A stretch of 64,000 nucleotides of DNA from Isochrysis galbana (taxonomy: Eukaryota > Haptophyta > Isochrysidales > Isochrysidaceae), in the NCBI GenBank assembly GCA_018136815.1, contig CM030935.1, forward strand, positions 2,907,999 to 2,971,998. Direction: 5' to 3'. Every line of letters begins with the position of its first letter. Positions within the stretch are counted from its first letter, which is position 1. A program made the translations under genes and the position numbers. Shown in pieces: positions 10,301 to 18,912 of the stretch. The notes beneath the pieces were generated by a model. It ran no database searches. It saw nothing but the letters and a program-made list of their open reading frames with translations, and was not told where the DNA came from.

Positions 10301-13300
10301 CGCGTGCCGGAGGCGGGGCGGTCCATGGAGAGAATGGGTCGTGGAGAGTAGACTCGGAGGCGTAGAGTGGCGTGTCGTTGTCGTGGTTATCGTGGGTTTC
10401 TTTTTGGTCTTCGTGGTTGTCTGACTCGGGAGTAGCTGGACGGGAAACAACGGGGTCGGAAGAAACTTCACTAGATTCCCTCCCCCTCTCATAACGATGA
10501 AGAGCCGACCACGGCTCGTATGCGGTAGCCTCAGTCGAGCTAAGGGAAGGCCGGTCCGATAGGCTGCGCCGCGCGCAAGCGAGTAGCTCCAACGCGGACA
10601 GTTTCTTCGTCGATGGCTGGTCTCCCTGTTGGCTCAAATGTCGAAGAAGAACAGGCATCCAATGGGTCGCCATCGCTCCAGCTACACCGACGTAGGTGCG
10701 GCTGCGAAGAGCGCCACGGTGCGGTGAAGGAGAGAGGTTAGCCATGGCCGACTCACGGCCATCCACGACGCAGGTTGGCTGGAGAGGCGGCAGCCCTTTG
10801 GTGAGGTACAACCCGGTGGCTTTCTGGTGTCCAGTGCCGTGCTCCCAGGGTTGGACGAATTGGGTCGGGGTCAACCCCCCGACTAAACGGCGAGCTTCCG
10901 CATGCATCCGAGGGTTCTCAACCGCTACAAACGGAGCAGTGGCGGAGGCCATTGACTTGAAGACGCGGGCGGCCGACTCAAGAGCGGCACGACGTCCGGG
11001 TTCTTGGGAGAGCCATTGACTGCTGACGGCGGAGAGGTACGTGCAGGGCGGGTGGGCGATGACTAGGTCCCAACCTAGGTTTTGGACATGAAGCGCGTCG
11101 CCTTGGAAGTGGGGCACGTAGTCAATCTCGGAAGGATACAAATCGCACGTAGCTACATCAGCTCCGGCGAGTAGGAACATGGAGGAGACGACGCCGCTAG
11201 TCTCACCAACGACGAGAACTCGTGGGGCGTGACAGCCAGAAGTCAGCCCGTCTTGGACTTGTTGACTCGTCTTCGTGAGCTCAGCGCAAAGCTCATCGAA
11301 GTGCTTGGGTAGCGCGGCGGCAGGCGAGGCTAAGGTGCCACTGCGCGGCCGGCGGAGCTCTTGGGCTGCCTCCGTGAGGTGCCGAGGTAATACCACCGCA
11401 GAGCCGCTCTCTCGTGCACGAAGAGAGGCGAGAGCGTGGAGAGCGGGTGACGGGGTATCATCGCGGGTGCCGACATCGGAGTTGTTTCGAGAGGAATCGA
11501 AGGACTGGATCGCGGACGCATTGATCGCTGCCACGCGCATGATGGCGGTGGCAGTGGTATCGAGAGGCAGGCAGTGCTTGGAGGCTGCGACCGGTGGCCG
11601 CGGCGACGTAGGACGAATAGAAGAAGACTCGGATATCGACGACGTGGAGACGGGCTCAGAGGACGGGATTGACGAAGAAACTCGGAGAAGTGGGGTGTCG
11701 GATTGCGGCGACGGACGCCGCGGCCGCGAGACCACCGGTGAGAGACATGAAGGACATGGCTTAGAGACTCGGTTGGGCTGGCTCAATGGGCGTAGAAGCT
11801 CGGTTTGGGAGGCGGCCGTTCCTCGACGTGCAAGGGAGTTGTGGTCACTCTCCATGGTCACGTCGGGAGAGGAATCGGGCCAGGCATCGACTTCGTTGCA
11901 ATCTGTCGTCGGCGGGGTCGGCGCCGGCGAAAGAAGGGACGTGGCTGTCGTAGAAGCCGGCTGCGGGGAAGGCTGAGGCCAGGGTGGTGGCTCTGCGGCA
12001 GCGGCTGGCGTGGGTGGTGGCCGAAGAGGTTCTGCAATGCGAAGCATTCTTCGGAGGACTTGGCTCGGGCTAGCGGGTGGATGGACCGCTGAAATTACGG
12101 TGGATTCAGACTCGAATTCGGAAGACTCGGCGACTTCAGAGGGGCTAGGAGACGGCTGTGCCAGCTCCTCCATGGCTCTCGGTTGATGGGGTGGCGTGGG
12201 AACGCCGGTGGTCGACCGCAGACTCCGCGGTGACGTTAATTGGTACTCGGACTCGGACTCGTCGTTTCTGGCGTGCTGGGCACTGAAAACAGGGCTCACT
12301 TTCGAAATGGGAACGGACGGTGCCGGCCCAAAGGTGAAGCCCCCTGGCGTCGCAACCGTCGGTGAGGACGAGGCTGAAGCTTGTGATGACGATAGGGGCA
12401 CGGTGCCCAGCACCGGTTGGCTCGGTGCGGCCGTAATCTCGGACTCGGTGACGGGCTTGATTACGCGGGCTCGGGATGCATTGTCTTGTGCGATTGGACT
12501 CGGACTCGGAACGGAAACGGAAGGGATCGGCTCGGCGGCGTGCAGCTTGCTGGAGTGGCAGGCCGGCTGCGGCGAGACTCGAAACGGTGGCTGGGATAAG
12601 GACACAGTGGCTGTCGTCGAGGGCTTCGGCGTCAGCTTGTGTTTGGACTCGATACGCGGTGGCTCGTGAAACGGGGCTCGGGTGTGGTTGGAATTCTGGA
12701 CGTGACCGGAGATTCCAAATGACTCAGACTCGGGGCGTGGAGGACCGAAGGTGAACACTCCCTCGGAAGGAGTGGTCGTCGGAGGCTCAGTGGGTGGCTG
12801 GAGCTCCGTTAATCCTGCGGTCGACCGCGTGGTAGGGCTCGGTGACATTGTAAACTCGGACTCGGACTCGGACTCGGATGGCTCAGAACGGGGTTTGCTC
12901 AAAACAGGCTTGGACTCGGACTCGAAAGAAAGTGGGGAAGAACCGGAGAACTGCGCCTCCATCGTCGTAGCGATGGAGACTGGTGATACCGGTGATGACT
13001 GGACTGGGCTCAGACTCGTAGATGGGCGCGCGGTGGCGTAAGACGAAGAGGGCAATTCTGAACGTGACTTGGACTCGGACTCGTACTCGGGAGACGTTTT
13101 GTGGCTCGGACATGCGAAATTTGATTTGAGAGATTGAAGGTTGGATTGGGCCTGCGGCGGCTGGATTTTCGCAGACCGTGAGGTCTTGGACTGTTGATGC
13201 TTGGGGAGTGGCGTGGGGTAGCGGTTCAGCGGCTTGAGTTGATAGAGAGGCGGGGACGGTTGACTTGGTTTGGAGGACTCGTGCGTGATATCGAGAACCA

Positions 13301-13445
13301 GGATGGAATTATCGGCATTGGGAGAAATAGGGGTAATCGGCGAGGAGGCAGGAGAAAGAGGGGGGTGGAGGTGGAAGGGCTTGTCTGGAACTTGCGGAAT
13401 CTTAGGGTACTGGTTGGAGGCCGTAGAAGTACTCGGCCGTAGCAT
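7380..13445 (-). CDS. pol: retrotransposon Pol: methyltransferase, protease, reverse transcriptase; RNase H and integrase lost
   Basis: A 2021-residue frame from ATG 13445; the same frame is open back to the gag TAG at 13535, so it may be made by readthrough. Residues 1-700 are Ser/Pro/Glu-rich with SESES runs and look disordered. Residues about 738-935 are a cytosine-methyltransferase-like domain (AHPPCTYL, AVENPRMH, QPWEHGTGHQKAT). Protease follows with LADTGAG near residue 1276, then RT with KKDGSVRFCVDYRDVN, LPFGVQ and PYLDDV (Asp-Asp near 1799). RNase H stops right after its first strand (RPFLVKDA) and continues into a Ser-rich tail, so its active site and the integrase are absent. The protein could copy RNA but not integrate it alone; mobilisation in trans is inferred. 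Confidence 0.88.
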   Translation of the reverse strand: MLRPSTSTASNQYPKIPQVPDKPFHLHPPLSPASSPITPISPNADNSILVLDITHESSKPSQPSPPLYQLKPLNRYPTPLPKHQQSKTSRSAKIQPPQAQSNLQSLKSNFACPSHKTSPEYESESKSRSELPSSSYATARPSTSLSPVQSSPVSPVSIATTMEAQFSGSSPLSFESESKPVLSKPRSEPSESESESEFTMSPSPTTRSTAGLTELQPPTEPPTTTPSEGVFTFGPPRPESESFGISGHVQNSNHTRAPFHEPPRIESKHKLTPKPSTTATVSLSQPPFRVSPQPACHSSKLHAAEPIPSVSVPSPSPIAQDNASRARVIKPVTESEITAAPSQPVLGTVPLSSSQASASSSPTVATPGGFTFGPAPSVPISKVSPVFSAQHARNDESESEYQLTSPRSLRSTTGVPTPPHQPRAMEELAQPSPSPSEVAESSEFESESTVISAVHPPASPSQVLRRMLRIAEPLRPPPTPAAAAEPPPWPQPSPQPASTTATSLLSPAPTPPTTDCNEVDAWPDSSPDVTMESDHNSLARRGTAASQTELLRPLSQPNRVSKPCPSCLSPVVSRPRRPSPQSDTPLLRVSSSIPSSEPVSTSSISESSSIRPTSPRPPVAASKHCLPLDTTATAIMRVAAINASAIQSFDSSRNNSDVGTRDDTPSPALHALASLRARESGSAVVLPRHLTEAAQELRRPRSGTLASPAAALPKHFDELCAELTKTSQQVQDGLTSGCHAPRVLVVGETSGVVSSMFLLAGADVATCDLYPSEIDYVPHFQGDALHVQNLGWDLVIAHPPCTYLSAVSSQWLSQEPGRRAALESAARVFKSMASATAPFVAVENPRMHAEARRLVGGLTPTQFVQPWEHGTGHQKATGLYLTKGLPPLQPTCVVDGRESAMANLSPSPHRGALRSRTYVGVAGAMATHWMPVLLRHLSQQGDQPSTKKLSALELLACARRSLSDRPSLSSTEATAYEPWSALHRYERGRESSEVSSDPVVSRPATPESDNHEDQKETHDNHDNDTPLYASESTLHDPFSPWTAPPPARASSPRPTTPTTLRKRRQQWQSFGVNGDQKWSNVTLETADEIRAQALAGRGADEESDLAAAVRAPIEFVEAKGIRAEELASLLRRPKTEAQARLEKDWEKMSDHPRHPTDKRGLGYTSPKLSPCTATNEDDASRPSATIAAVGLPEETTITMTTNSPEQPRCRPTPSPSDTIAHVTAHRPDSVVDTLPSAYPRHCLYVRDLVVCRSGEATGKEGVILADSALTVNSTLADTGAGPSVVTTSLLSSLPKDACVERLPQAVVTPLHGPDGLPLITRGKARIVFSVGGFLFRHTFMVIEGNPMLLLGNDFLATHAASIQLASDSTDGSITLGAPSTVAPLEVNGSPSPDAPPIFRVSTSPIAVVPVSMTCAQVCPTSANPITTDFFRGPQATKNDNQLVTEPLFSTADEFAAKAPASCGSEYLLYTHEPITIPAYHRATFHVRIPLALREHEDCAMLVDRLPTRETIDSSPLVIPQVERSNSDHTIAVTVVNTDPKPLHLPSFHPVASLQVRFKIHAGTYRRVGAVNSPDVIESLDEDQRKLLEAAKIDPEGRLSMPQREQVRRLLARRIAAFAIDPTNPNHTHVMEVELPLNPGAEAHRHAPSRVGREGEKIIEDEVCKMESAGIIRKSNSSWASRVVLVTKKDGSVRFCVDYRDVNSKLRLEDSPLPLTVEAIDRLSSGQGNLDSLFLCTLDLASGFWGIPIKESDKHITAFTTHRGKYEFNYLPFGVQSGPSYMCRLMDAVLGGLAWEICMPYLDDVGAWSTGVGDSLQAREESSFQQMLHRLDLVLERLIWAGLTCKMSKCVFFATSAEYLGHVVSREGLRMDPKKVEAVSKIDPTQINSIEAVRSFLGLCSYYRRFIRRFAIRAAPLTALTRKGCDVPVESQTEACRQAIEDLKQAICEEPVLAPPRDDRPFLVKDANFDSRPVQPQALSNSNSSSSPSSSSQSNQIPRPIQEPKRIPPDLPSNRTRSRSRS
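10640..11235 (-). other. phage-type DNA cytosine-C5 methyltransferase domain within Pol
   Basis: In the pol frame, about residues 738-935. Visible elements in order: a motif-I-like strand RVLVVGETSGVVSSMF; an acidic end of strand 2, CDLYPSE; HFQGDALH; the catalytic PPC loop in VIAHPPCTYLSAVSSQWL (11069-11020); AVENPRMHAEA, matching the ENV/ENP motif VI; QPWEHGTGHQKATGLYL; and SRTYVGVAGAMATHW. This order and spacing is what I know from small cytosine methyltransferases of tailed phages, rather than from eukaryotic DNMT1/DNMT3. Motif I has Gly-Glu-Thr-Ser-Gly where FxGxG-like residues are usual, so activity is not certain. The frame through it is intact. Confidence 0.75.
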
Positions 13446-13532
13446 AATACGATCTTTTGGTGGGTGGCGTTCAGGCCCACTACCCTGGACTGGTAGCGGG
13501 GTGACAGCGCGGACGTGGGCCCCGCCGGCGAC

Positions 13533-15713
13533 CTACTGGGCCGGACGGAGAACAACCATCGTGCGGAGGCGGCGGTGGACTTCTGGGTCGTTACCACACT
13601 CGCCACTGCCACCTTCGCAGAGAAAACGAATGTACGGTTGGCAAACGACGGGGTTATGAGCTCCGTCGCCCGTGCCATACTTCCACAGGTCTGCTTCGGG
13701 CGTACCAGATGGAGCCCGGGGACGAAAGGCGCAGTACGCGCAGCCGTTGGCGTCGGTCCACTCCTTGACGTCGCGGTCTAAGTCGTCGAGACGCGGCGCC
13801 GTCATGGTGGCATCCGAGGGACGGCAGCGCGTGAGCGCAGCGCGAAGGGCCGGGTGACCCGCGTAACGAGAAATTTGCCAGAAACGGGCTCGTGCTCGAG
13901 ACCAGCTAGCTGGATCCCATTCCGAGAGGCCCGAATCGGCCGGAAGCCCAAGGCCGTTCGGAGGGGGATCACATTGGCGACGAGAAGACGTGCTTTTGCC
14001 GAGAGGACGGTCAAGAAGTGCGTCCGGTAACGGAGACGATGCGGAGTAATTCGTAGGCGGAGGCGGAGCCCGACGATTGTCAGCGCCAGTCGCCTTGCGG
14101 TTCGAGTTGTTGTTTTGCGATTTTAATGCCTCGGCCACCGCTGCTTGGACGGCGGCGACCATCGAAGCCGTAGTGTCCGCGGGGTTAGAGGCAGCCTTAG
14201 CAACCTTGGCGGTCTTGGTGGACTTGGAAGTAGTCGCCGGCGGCGTCACGGCGGCGACCGCGACCGACGTCTGTTGTTGGCTAGCACGGGCTTGTTCGTA
14301 CGGGCTCAGGTAGCGCTGGCAGAGGTTGACGCACGAAAGGGCCGAGCGAGGGAGCTCGTGGTTCTCGACGCGGAAGCGAGTCTTTGCAAGACACTCGCCA
14401 AACTTGGTCGCGTTATCCACGCCGCGAGCCGCGTCGACCTTGTCGTTCCGAATGATGGACTCGAATCGTTGATTGATATCGTGCGACATGTTTGGGTGGT
14501 CTCAGACCGTCGTGGCATCCACCTTCGCGTCACCCATCTTGCGGACGTACGCGCGCACCAAATTCTTGGATAACTCTAAGAGATCGGAGCCGGCTTCACG
14601 GGCTACGAGCCTGTCCCACTCCATGGAGGCGGAGTCTTTGGCGAAGCCGGGCACGTTGGCCGCGAAGGTGGCGTCGCACTTGCGGAGAAGCACGTCGCAG
14701 GCCAGCGCGGGGTTGAGAGAGAGGACCGGGTCTTCGGCGAGATCGAGGAGGAAGGCGTAGATCCTTTGGTTGCCGGTGGTGCACAAGTTGGCGGCCGCTA
14801 GCAAGGATGTAAAGATTTCACGGTGGTCGCAGCCGAGCGAGAGGGCGCGCTCGAGCGGCTTGATGAAGGACAGACGAAAATCATTCCAGGAGGTGGCCGC
14901 TGTCTGGACGTTGTCCGAGGCCAGGGCACCGGCTGTGCACGCACTGGATGCACGAGCGTCCGCGGCGCGGCAACTTTGGCGCGGGGCAGGTGCCCGTGCC
15001 GGAGACGCACCTGAAGCTGGTGGTGGGCTTCGGGTACCACCGTCGGTGGCTAGGGATGCCGGAGGGCGTGCGGTTCCTTCCCCACGGGAGGCGCGAGGAC
15101 GGGGGAGGGTACGGGCTGACGCTGGACGTGCACCTGCAGGAGAGGACGCCGGACAAGCAGTCGGACGACACGGCGATGGGCCTGTGGCTGAGTGAGCTGC
15201 TGCAGGACCGGTCGCGCGCGGTGGCGCACCTGCTGCCGCCCGACTGGGAGCTGAACGACTCGACGATGGTGTGCATCAACCGGCGCGTGGTGGTGTCGTG
15301 GCAGCGTCTGTGGTCGGTGGGCCTGTCGCGGCTGCAGCCGAACCGTTGGCGGACGCTGTGCCTGCACTTTTACCTGGATTCGGCGCCGCCGTTGGCGGCG
15401 CGTCACGCGCAGCCGAGGACGCTGCGCCTGGAGAGGTGCGCCGTGTCGCGTGTGGAGGTGACGCGGCACTCGGTGCTGGTGTCGTTCGAGGCGAGCAGCG
15501 AGCGGGTCGTGCGGGTCGTGCCGGTCGGCGTTTCTCGAGGGGAGAACTCGACATGGCGACCGGAGCCGAAGGCGCGAGCGAAGATTTTGTGCTTGTCAGA
15601 GCAAGGCTGATCTCACTCTTGGAGATTGCCTGCGAGGGCGCGCCGGCAGCTAGCGCGGAACGCGGTTCTTGTGGGGAGCTCATGGAGCTTTCCTCGGGGG
15701 TGACTACGGGCAT
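13533..15713 (-). pseudogene. gag: retrotransposon Gag with in-frame stops, same frame as Pol
   Basis: Reading minus from the ATG at 15713 (MPVVTPEESS), one frame runs to the TAG at 13535-13533 with two TGA stops, at 15278-15276 and 14504-14502. Conserved-looking parts are TSWNDFRLSFIKPLERAL to NLCTTGNQRIYAFLLDL (about 14905-14740), typical of a helical Gag capsid, and a C-terminal Cys/His block, CAYCAFRP then HNPVVCQPY and FLCEGG (about 13745-13615), a possible nucleic-acid-binding knuckle though not the usual CX2CX4HX4C. Ala/Pro/Ser-rich sequence between 15540 and 14985 is antisense to a strong plus-strand ORF. Either the copy is mutated, or the TGAs are read through. Confidence 0.6.
14948..15610 (+). 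CDS. antisense ORF over gag; possible captured host exon
   Basis: A plus-strand frame (220 codons) opposite gag. From about 14990 to 15530 almost every third position is G or C and the composition is that of a folded protein (VVGFGYHRRWLGMPEGVRF, WLSELLQDRSRAVAHLLPP, WQRLWSVGLSRLQPNRW). The gag strand there is only low-complexity Ala/Pro/Ser. A GCAG|GTGCCC acceptor-like site precedes the coding-like part, so it may be an exon captured from a host gene, or a genuine antisense gene of the element. I do not recognise the protein. The start is uncertain. Confidence 0.45.
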   Translation: MHERPRRGNFGAGQVPVPETHLKLVVGFGYHRRWLGMPEGVRFLPHGRREDGGGYGLTLDVHLQERTPDKQSDDTAMGLWLSELLQDRSRAVAHLLPPDWELNDSTMVCINRRVVVSWQRLWSVGLSRLQPNRWRTLCLHFYLDSAPPLAARHAQPRTLRLERCAVSRVEVTRHSVLVSFEASSERVVRVVPVGVSRGENSTWRPEPKARAKILCLSEQG

Positions 15714-16583
15714 GGTGATCGACGCACGACGCACGACGCACGCACGGAGCACGGTGGGCGCGGAAGTGCGAAAGGAGGCTTGTGGGAGGTGGTGGCAGGC
15801 GACTGGGGGTGGCTCAGGCGCGTGCTTGACTTGTATTGACTCGTTGACTCGGGGTATAGACTCGGGAACTCGGGGGGACTCGCTTGGGGACACGGTGGGA
15901 CTCGACGAAGTTGCTACAAAAATCACTCACAAGAAACCAAAAACCAAAGTCCTTGGGCTCAGAAAACTAACGTAAACACTCCGGAATCATACGATAAACA
16001 AACCCCTCCCCGCGCGGCGAAGGCTGAAGTCGCGATCGCTCGTCATGCGCGAAGATATACGGAAAGAGAGCGCATAACTACGCCACCGAAGGGTTCGAAC
16101 TATCGTTAAAGTGGAACTCGTCCGCTGAAGCCAACGCGGAGGGTCGAGGAGAGATCCAAACTCGCGCGGGGGGAGAAGGCGATGTGCGGAGAGACCTTCT
16201 AGACAAGCGACGAGCAAGGGGCGACGAAACAAGACGCGAGACGCGAGGCGCGTGCCATTCGTTCTTCCTTTCTTTCATCGAAACCGCGACGAAACTAACA
16301 TTAAACGTCGGTGCCCCCTCCGCGAGGATCGCGAAGAAGAACGGACGAGATGGAGGCAATCATCGAAGGAACCGCGAGAGGAATCGAAGCGAGGGGGGGA
16401 ACAACGACGGCCGGAGGAAACGAACCGCGCGCGGGGGAGAAGAGAGAAGAGAACCTCGCGCGGGGGGGGGGATTAATATAACGGCCGGAGGCGACGGACG
16501 GCACGCCGAGGGAAAGAACCTGCCGCGGGGGGGGCGAGGGACCGAGGGCACGGCGGGGCAGCGTGGGAGGGCGCGAGGCCGAT

Positions 16584-16699
16584 CTCGGAGCGAGATCGCG
16601 TCCTTTCCCTCGCGGAGCGCGGAGAGACCCCCCACGAGATATCTTGGGACCGGAGAATGTTTTGGACGAATCTTCTTGCCGTCGGCCGAGGAGAGGCGG

Positions 16700-16737
<38 letters not shown>

Positions 16738-17004
16738 TCGCAGAGCGACTGCAGAACGAGAAGTCGAAGTCATGCCGGTTTATTACCTTAAACGAGCCAA
16801 CAATTACAGTAACAGCAAAAACAAAATTCGAATCGCAAATTTCGAGACCAAAACCTGCAAACCTGGACTTGAGACCATGGGGAATCCGAATCTGTGTGTC
16901 TTGTGCGTCAGTGGCAACACGGGGAACTGTTCAATTGTAATTGTGAGCGCGTACCTTACACGAATATTCATGCCTACAGCCTTCAGATGGGCAGGAATAC
17001 AACA
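16584..17004 (-). repeat. 5' LTR of the retrotransposon
   Basis: 421 bp, a near-perfect direct repeat of 6708-7122. On the minus strand it starts TGTTGTATTCC and contains a CT tract (GA on plus, 16703-16734). The retrotransposon promoter and polyadenylation site should lie here; no TATA box was assigned with confidence. A diverged relative is at 24480-24645. Confidence 0.85.
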
Positions 17005-17705
17005 AAGGCTTGTCGTTTCTTGTTGGGTTCCGGTTCTTTCTTGGGGCTTGCTAACTTTCGTTGTCGTCCAGGCCTGTTCTTTGTAGGTTCTGTTTAGCCT
17101 GGTTAGGGTTTCGTTGCCTTCCCGCGTTTGGTGTTCGCGTTGGCGTTCGGAAATTTCCTCTCACATTCCCTAGGTCCGCTACCCTTGGCTTGTAGGTCCT
17201 TGCTTCTTTCTTCTCGGTCAAGGTTTTTGGCGAGCGAGTCGGTTGCTCTATCCGCTCGAGATTTGAGGTTTAATTTGCCATCTCCCCTTGGAGACCGGTG
17301 TAGGTTCGCTTCTTAGGTGAGGGAATCTTTCCCCTTGATGCAAGTTACATGCAAGCCCTTGGCCCCTTTGGTGTTTCTTCCCCTTGGTTGCTATTCAGGG
17401 TCGTTCGTTAGAAGCGTCTAGAAGGTTCACGCTCAACGGCAAGATTTCCTCCGTCGTGAAGATATCTCGTCGCGATCTGTATCCAAAGTGATCGCCGTGG
17501 TCGCGCGACATGACGCTCCCCTTCGGACTCTCCGCTACGTGGGAAGTTACAACGGAGACACGCTCCGGCCGTCGCTGCGGAGTCTCTCTCTCTCTCGCTC
17601 TCTCTCTCCGTCTCTCGCGACGTGTTTGGGTTATCGGTGATTTGGGGTCGCGGTTGCTTGATAATTTGCTTGGTTTGGGTGAATGATTCCGGTGTGTTCG
17701 TGAGT
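17005..17705 (-). repeat. family A dispersed repeat, inverted relative to 30590-31120
   Basis: Blocks with TTTAATTTGCCATCTCCCCT, the Arg-rich GATCTGTATCC region, GTCTCTCGCGACGTGTTTG and GCTTGGTTTGGGTGAATGAT match the inverse complement of 30540-31110. It carries a CT microsatellite (17583-17613) placed much as in the LTRs of the neighbouring retrotransposon, so family A may be solo LTRs of a related element. No coding capacity recognised. Confidence 0.6.
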
Positions 17706-18150
17706 CGGTGTAACCTGTTGTTCTCAGCTTCGTTGTCCGTCGTTGTTCGCTGCGTCGCTGCACTCTAGCAGCCTAGGCTCCCTCCCTGAGGGAAGAGTTC
17801 TTTGTAGGTCTAACAATCTCTTAAAACCCAACACACTAGGGCCGCTAGGAGCGCCTCGCCGCCCCACAGCCCTTCGTTCGCCGTTCGTCCCCCGTCCAGA
17901 CACCCAAATGGGGTTGCCCGACCCAGTCCAGAATTTCATTCACCCGACTCCCGGTGGGGAGGAGGGCCAAAGCGCCGCGCTAGCCGCCGGTGCTGCTCGC
18001 GACGGAGTGGCTCAGAGCCCTCCGGCCACGCTCGACTCGACAGGATGATGGATGACACGCACGGCACAGGGTAAAGGTAGCGGAAACCATCCGCGGGGCC
18101 GCCGCGGGGGGAAACGGAAAACGGGAGGGTGAGGGGAGGGCTCTCCGAGG
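17706..18150. other. intergenic, no gene recognised
   Basis: No coding periodicity, splice pattern or repeat match seen apart from the LINE target site at its right end. Confidence 0.4.
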
Positions 18151-18300
18151 AGGGGAGAGCCTCCAAAAAAAAAACTTCTGAAGATTCAGGGCTACACACC
18201 TACTAGTTATGGGACTCCCCTTCGCTATCGACACCGCCCTTATCATCCCTCCCTCCACCTCTTCCCCTGCCCCCTGCCCCCCTTCTTTCCTTTTTCTTCG

Positions 18301-18912
18301 GTTTCCGGGGTCCGCTAAGAGTTGTGTGTCGTCCGCGAACTGGCGCTAATCTTGAGTTCGGCTCCGTTCACTATGATGCCCTCTATGTCGTCGTCTTCGT
18401 TTATCACTCTGGTGAGGGCTTCCGCCGTCAGGAGGAAGGCTAGTGGAGAGAGCGCGCATCCTTGGGGGACGCCGCTTGCTACGTTGAACGGGAAGCTTCT
18501 TCCCCCGTTCGCTTTTATGTATCGGATAGGTTTGGCCTCGGAGTTCGTGAGGGCCTTCGCATATTTCCTGAAGTTCTCTCTGAACTTTAGCTTTTCGAGA
18601 ACCAAGTGGTAGAACTCCCAATTGACTCTGTCGAAGGCCTTTTCCCAGTCGAGCGCAAGGAGGAGTCCTGGCTCCCCCGTTTCGTCCAGGTATGCGTTCG
18701 TCAGCTGTAGCAGGTGGGTGGCTTCGCCAATCAAACGTTTCGGAACGAATCCCAGCTGGTCCTTCGAAATTATGTTCCCGATTACTTTTTTTAGTCTATT
18801 CGTAAGCACTTTTGCTAATATTTTGTAGTCACTTTGTAGGAGCGTGATGGGCCTATAGTTTCTAGGGTCCCGCGTGTCTCCTTTTTTGTATAGAAGTATT
18901 ATGTCTCCTTAC
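18301..18912 (-). pseudogene. LINE reverse transcriptase fragment
   Basis: Minus-strand frame starting with GDIILLYKKGDTRDPRNYRP, then KDQLGFVPKR, LALDWEKAFDRVNWEF and GVPQGCALSPLAF, all standard L1-clade RT motifs. At about 18345 the frame slips by one base: QFADDTQLLADP (the catalytic FADD box) is read only in the shifted frame. It is then cut and fused to the element's 3' untranslated end. N-terminal RT motifs and endonuclease are absent because of a deletion that joins ORF1 (ASDKAV) directly to this region. Non-functional. Confidence 0.8.

Larger units (their letters stand above)
6708..17004 (-). mobile_element. Ty3/gypsy-like LTR retrotransposon carrying a DNA methyltransferase domain
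   Basis: Two direct LTRs (6708-7122 and 16584-17004) bound 9.5 kb of internal DNA read on the minus strand: untranslated leader (about 16583-15714), gag (15713-13533), a TAG stop, then pol in the same frame (to 7380), and a C-rich plus-strand run (7123-7128) that is a G-tract polypurine tract right before the 3' LTR. Pol contains, in order, a Ser/Pro-rich stretch, a phage-type cytosine methyltransferase domain, an aspartic protease (DTGAG) and a reverse transcriptase (YLDDV). Most of RNase H and all integrase are missing. The LTRs differ by two substitutions and GA-repeat length, implying recent insertion. Outer flanks give a possible 5-bp duplication (GCCTT/GCCTC, one mismatch). I could not identify a primer-binding site. 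Confidence 0.9.

Noticed and set aside
15276-15926. Calling the gag start at 15926
   Set aside because: The first codon there is GTG right after a stop; the first in-frame ATG is 15713.
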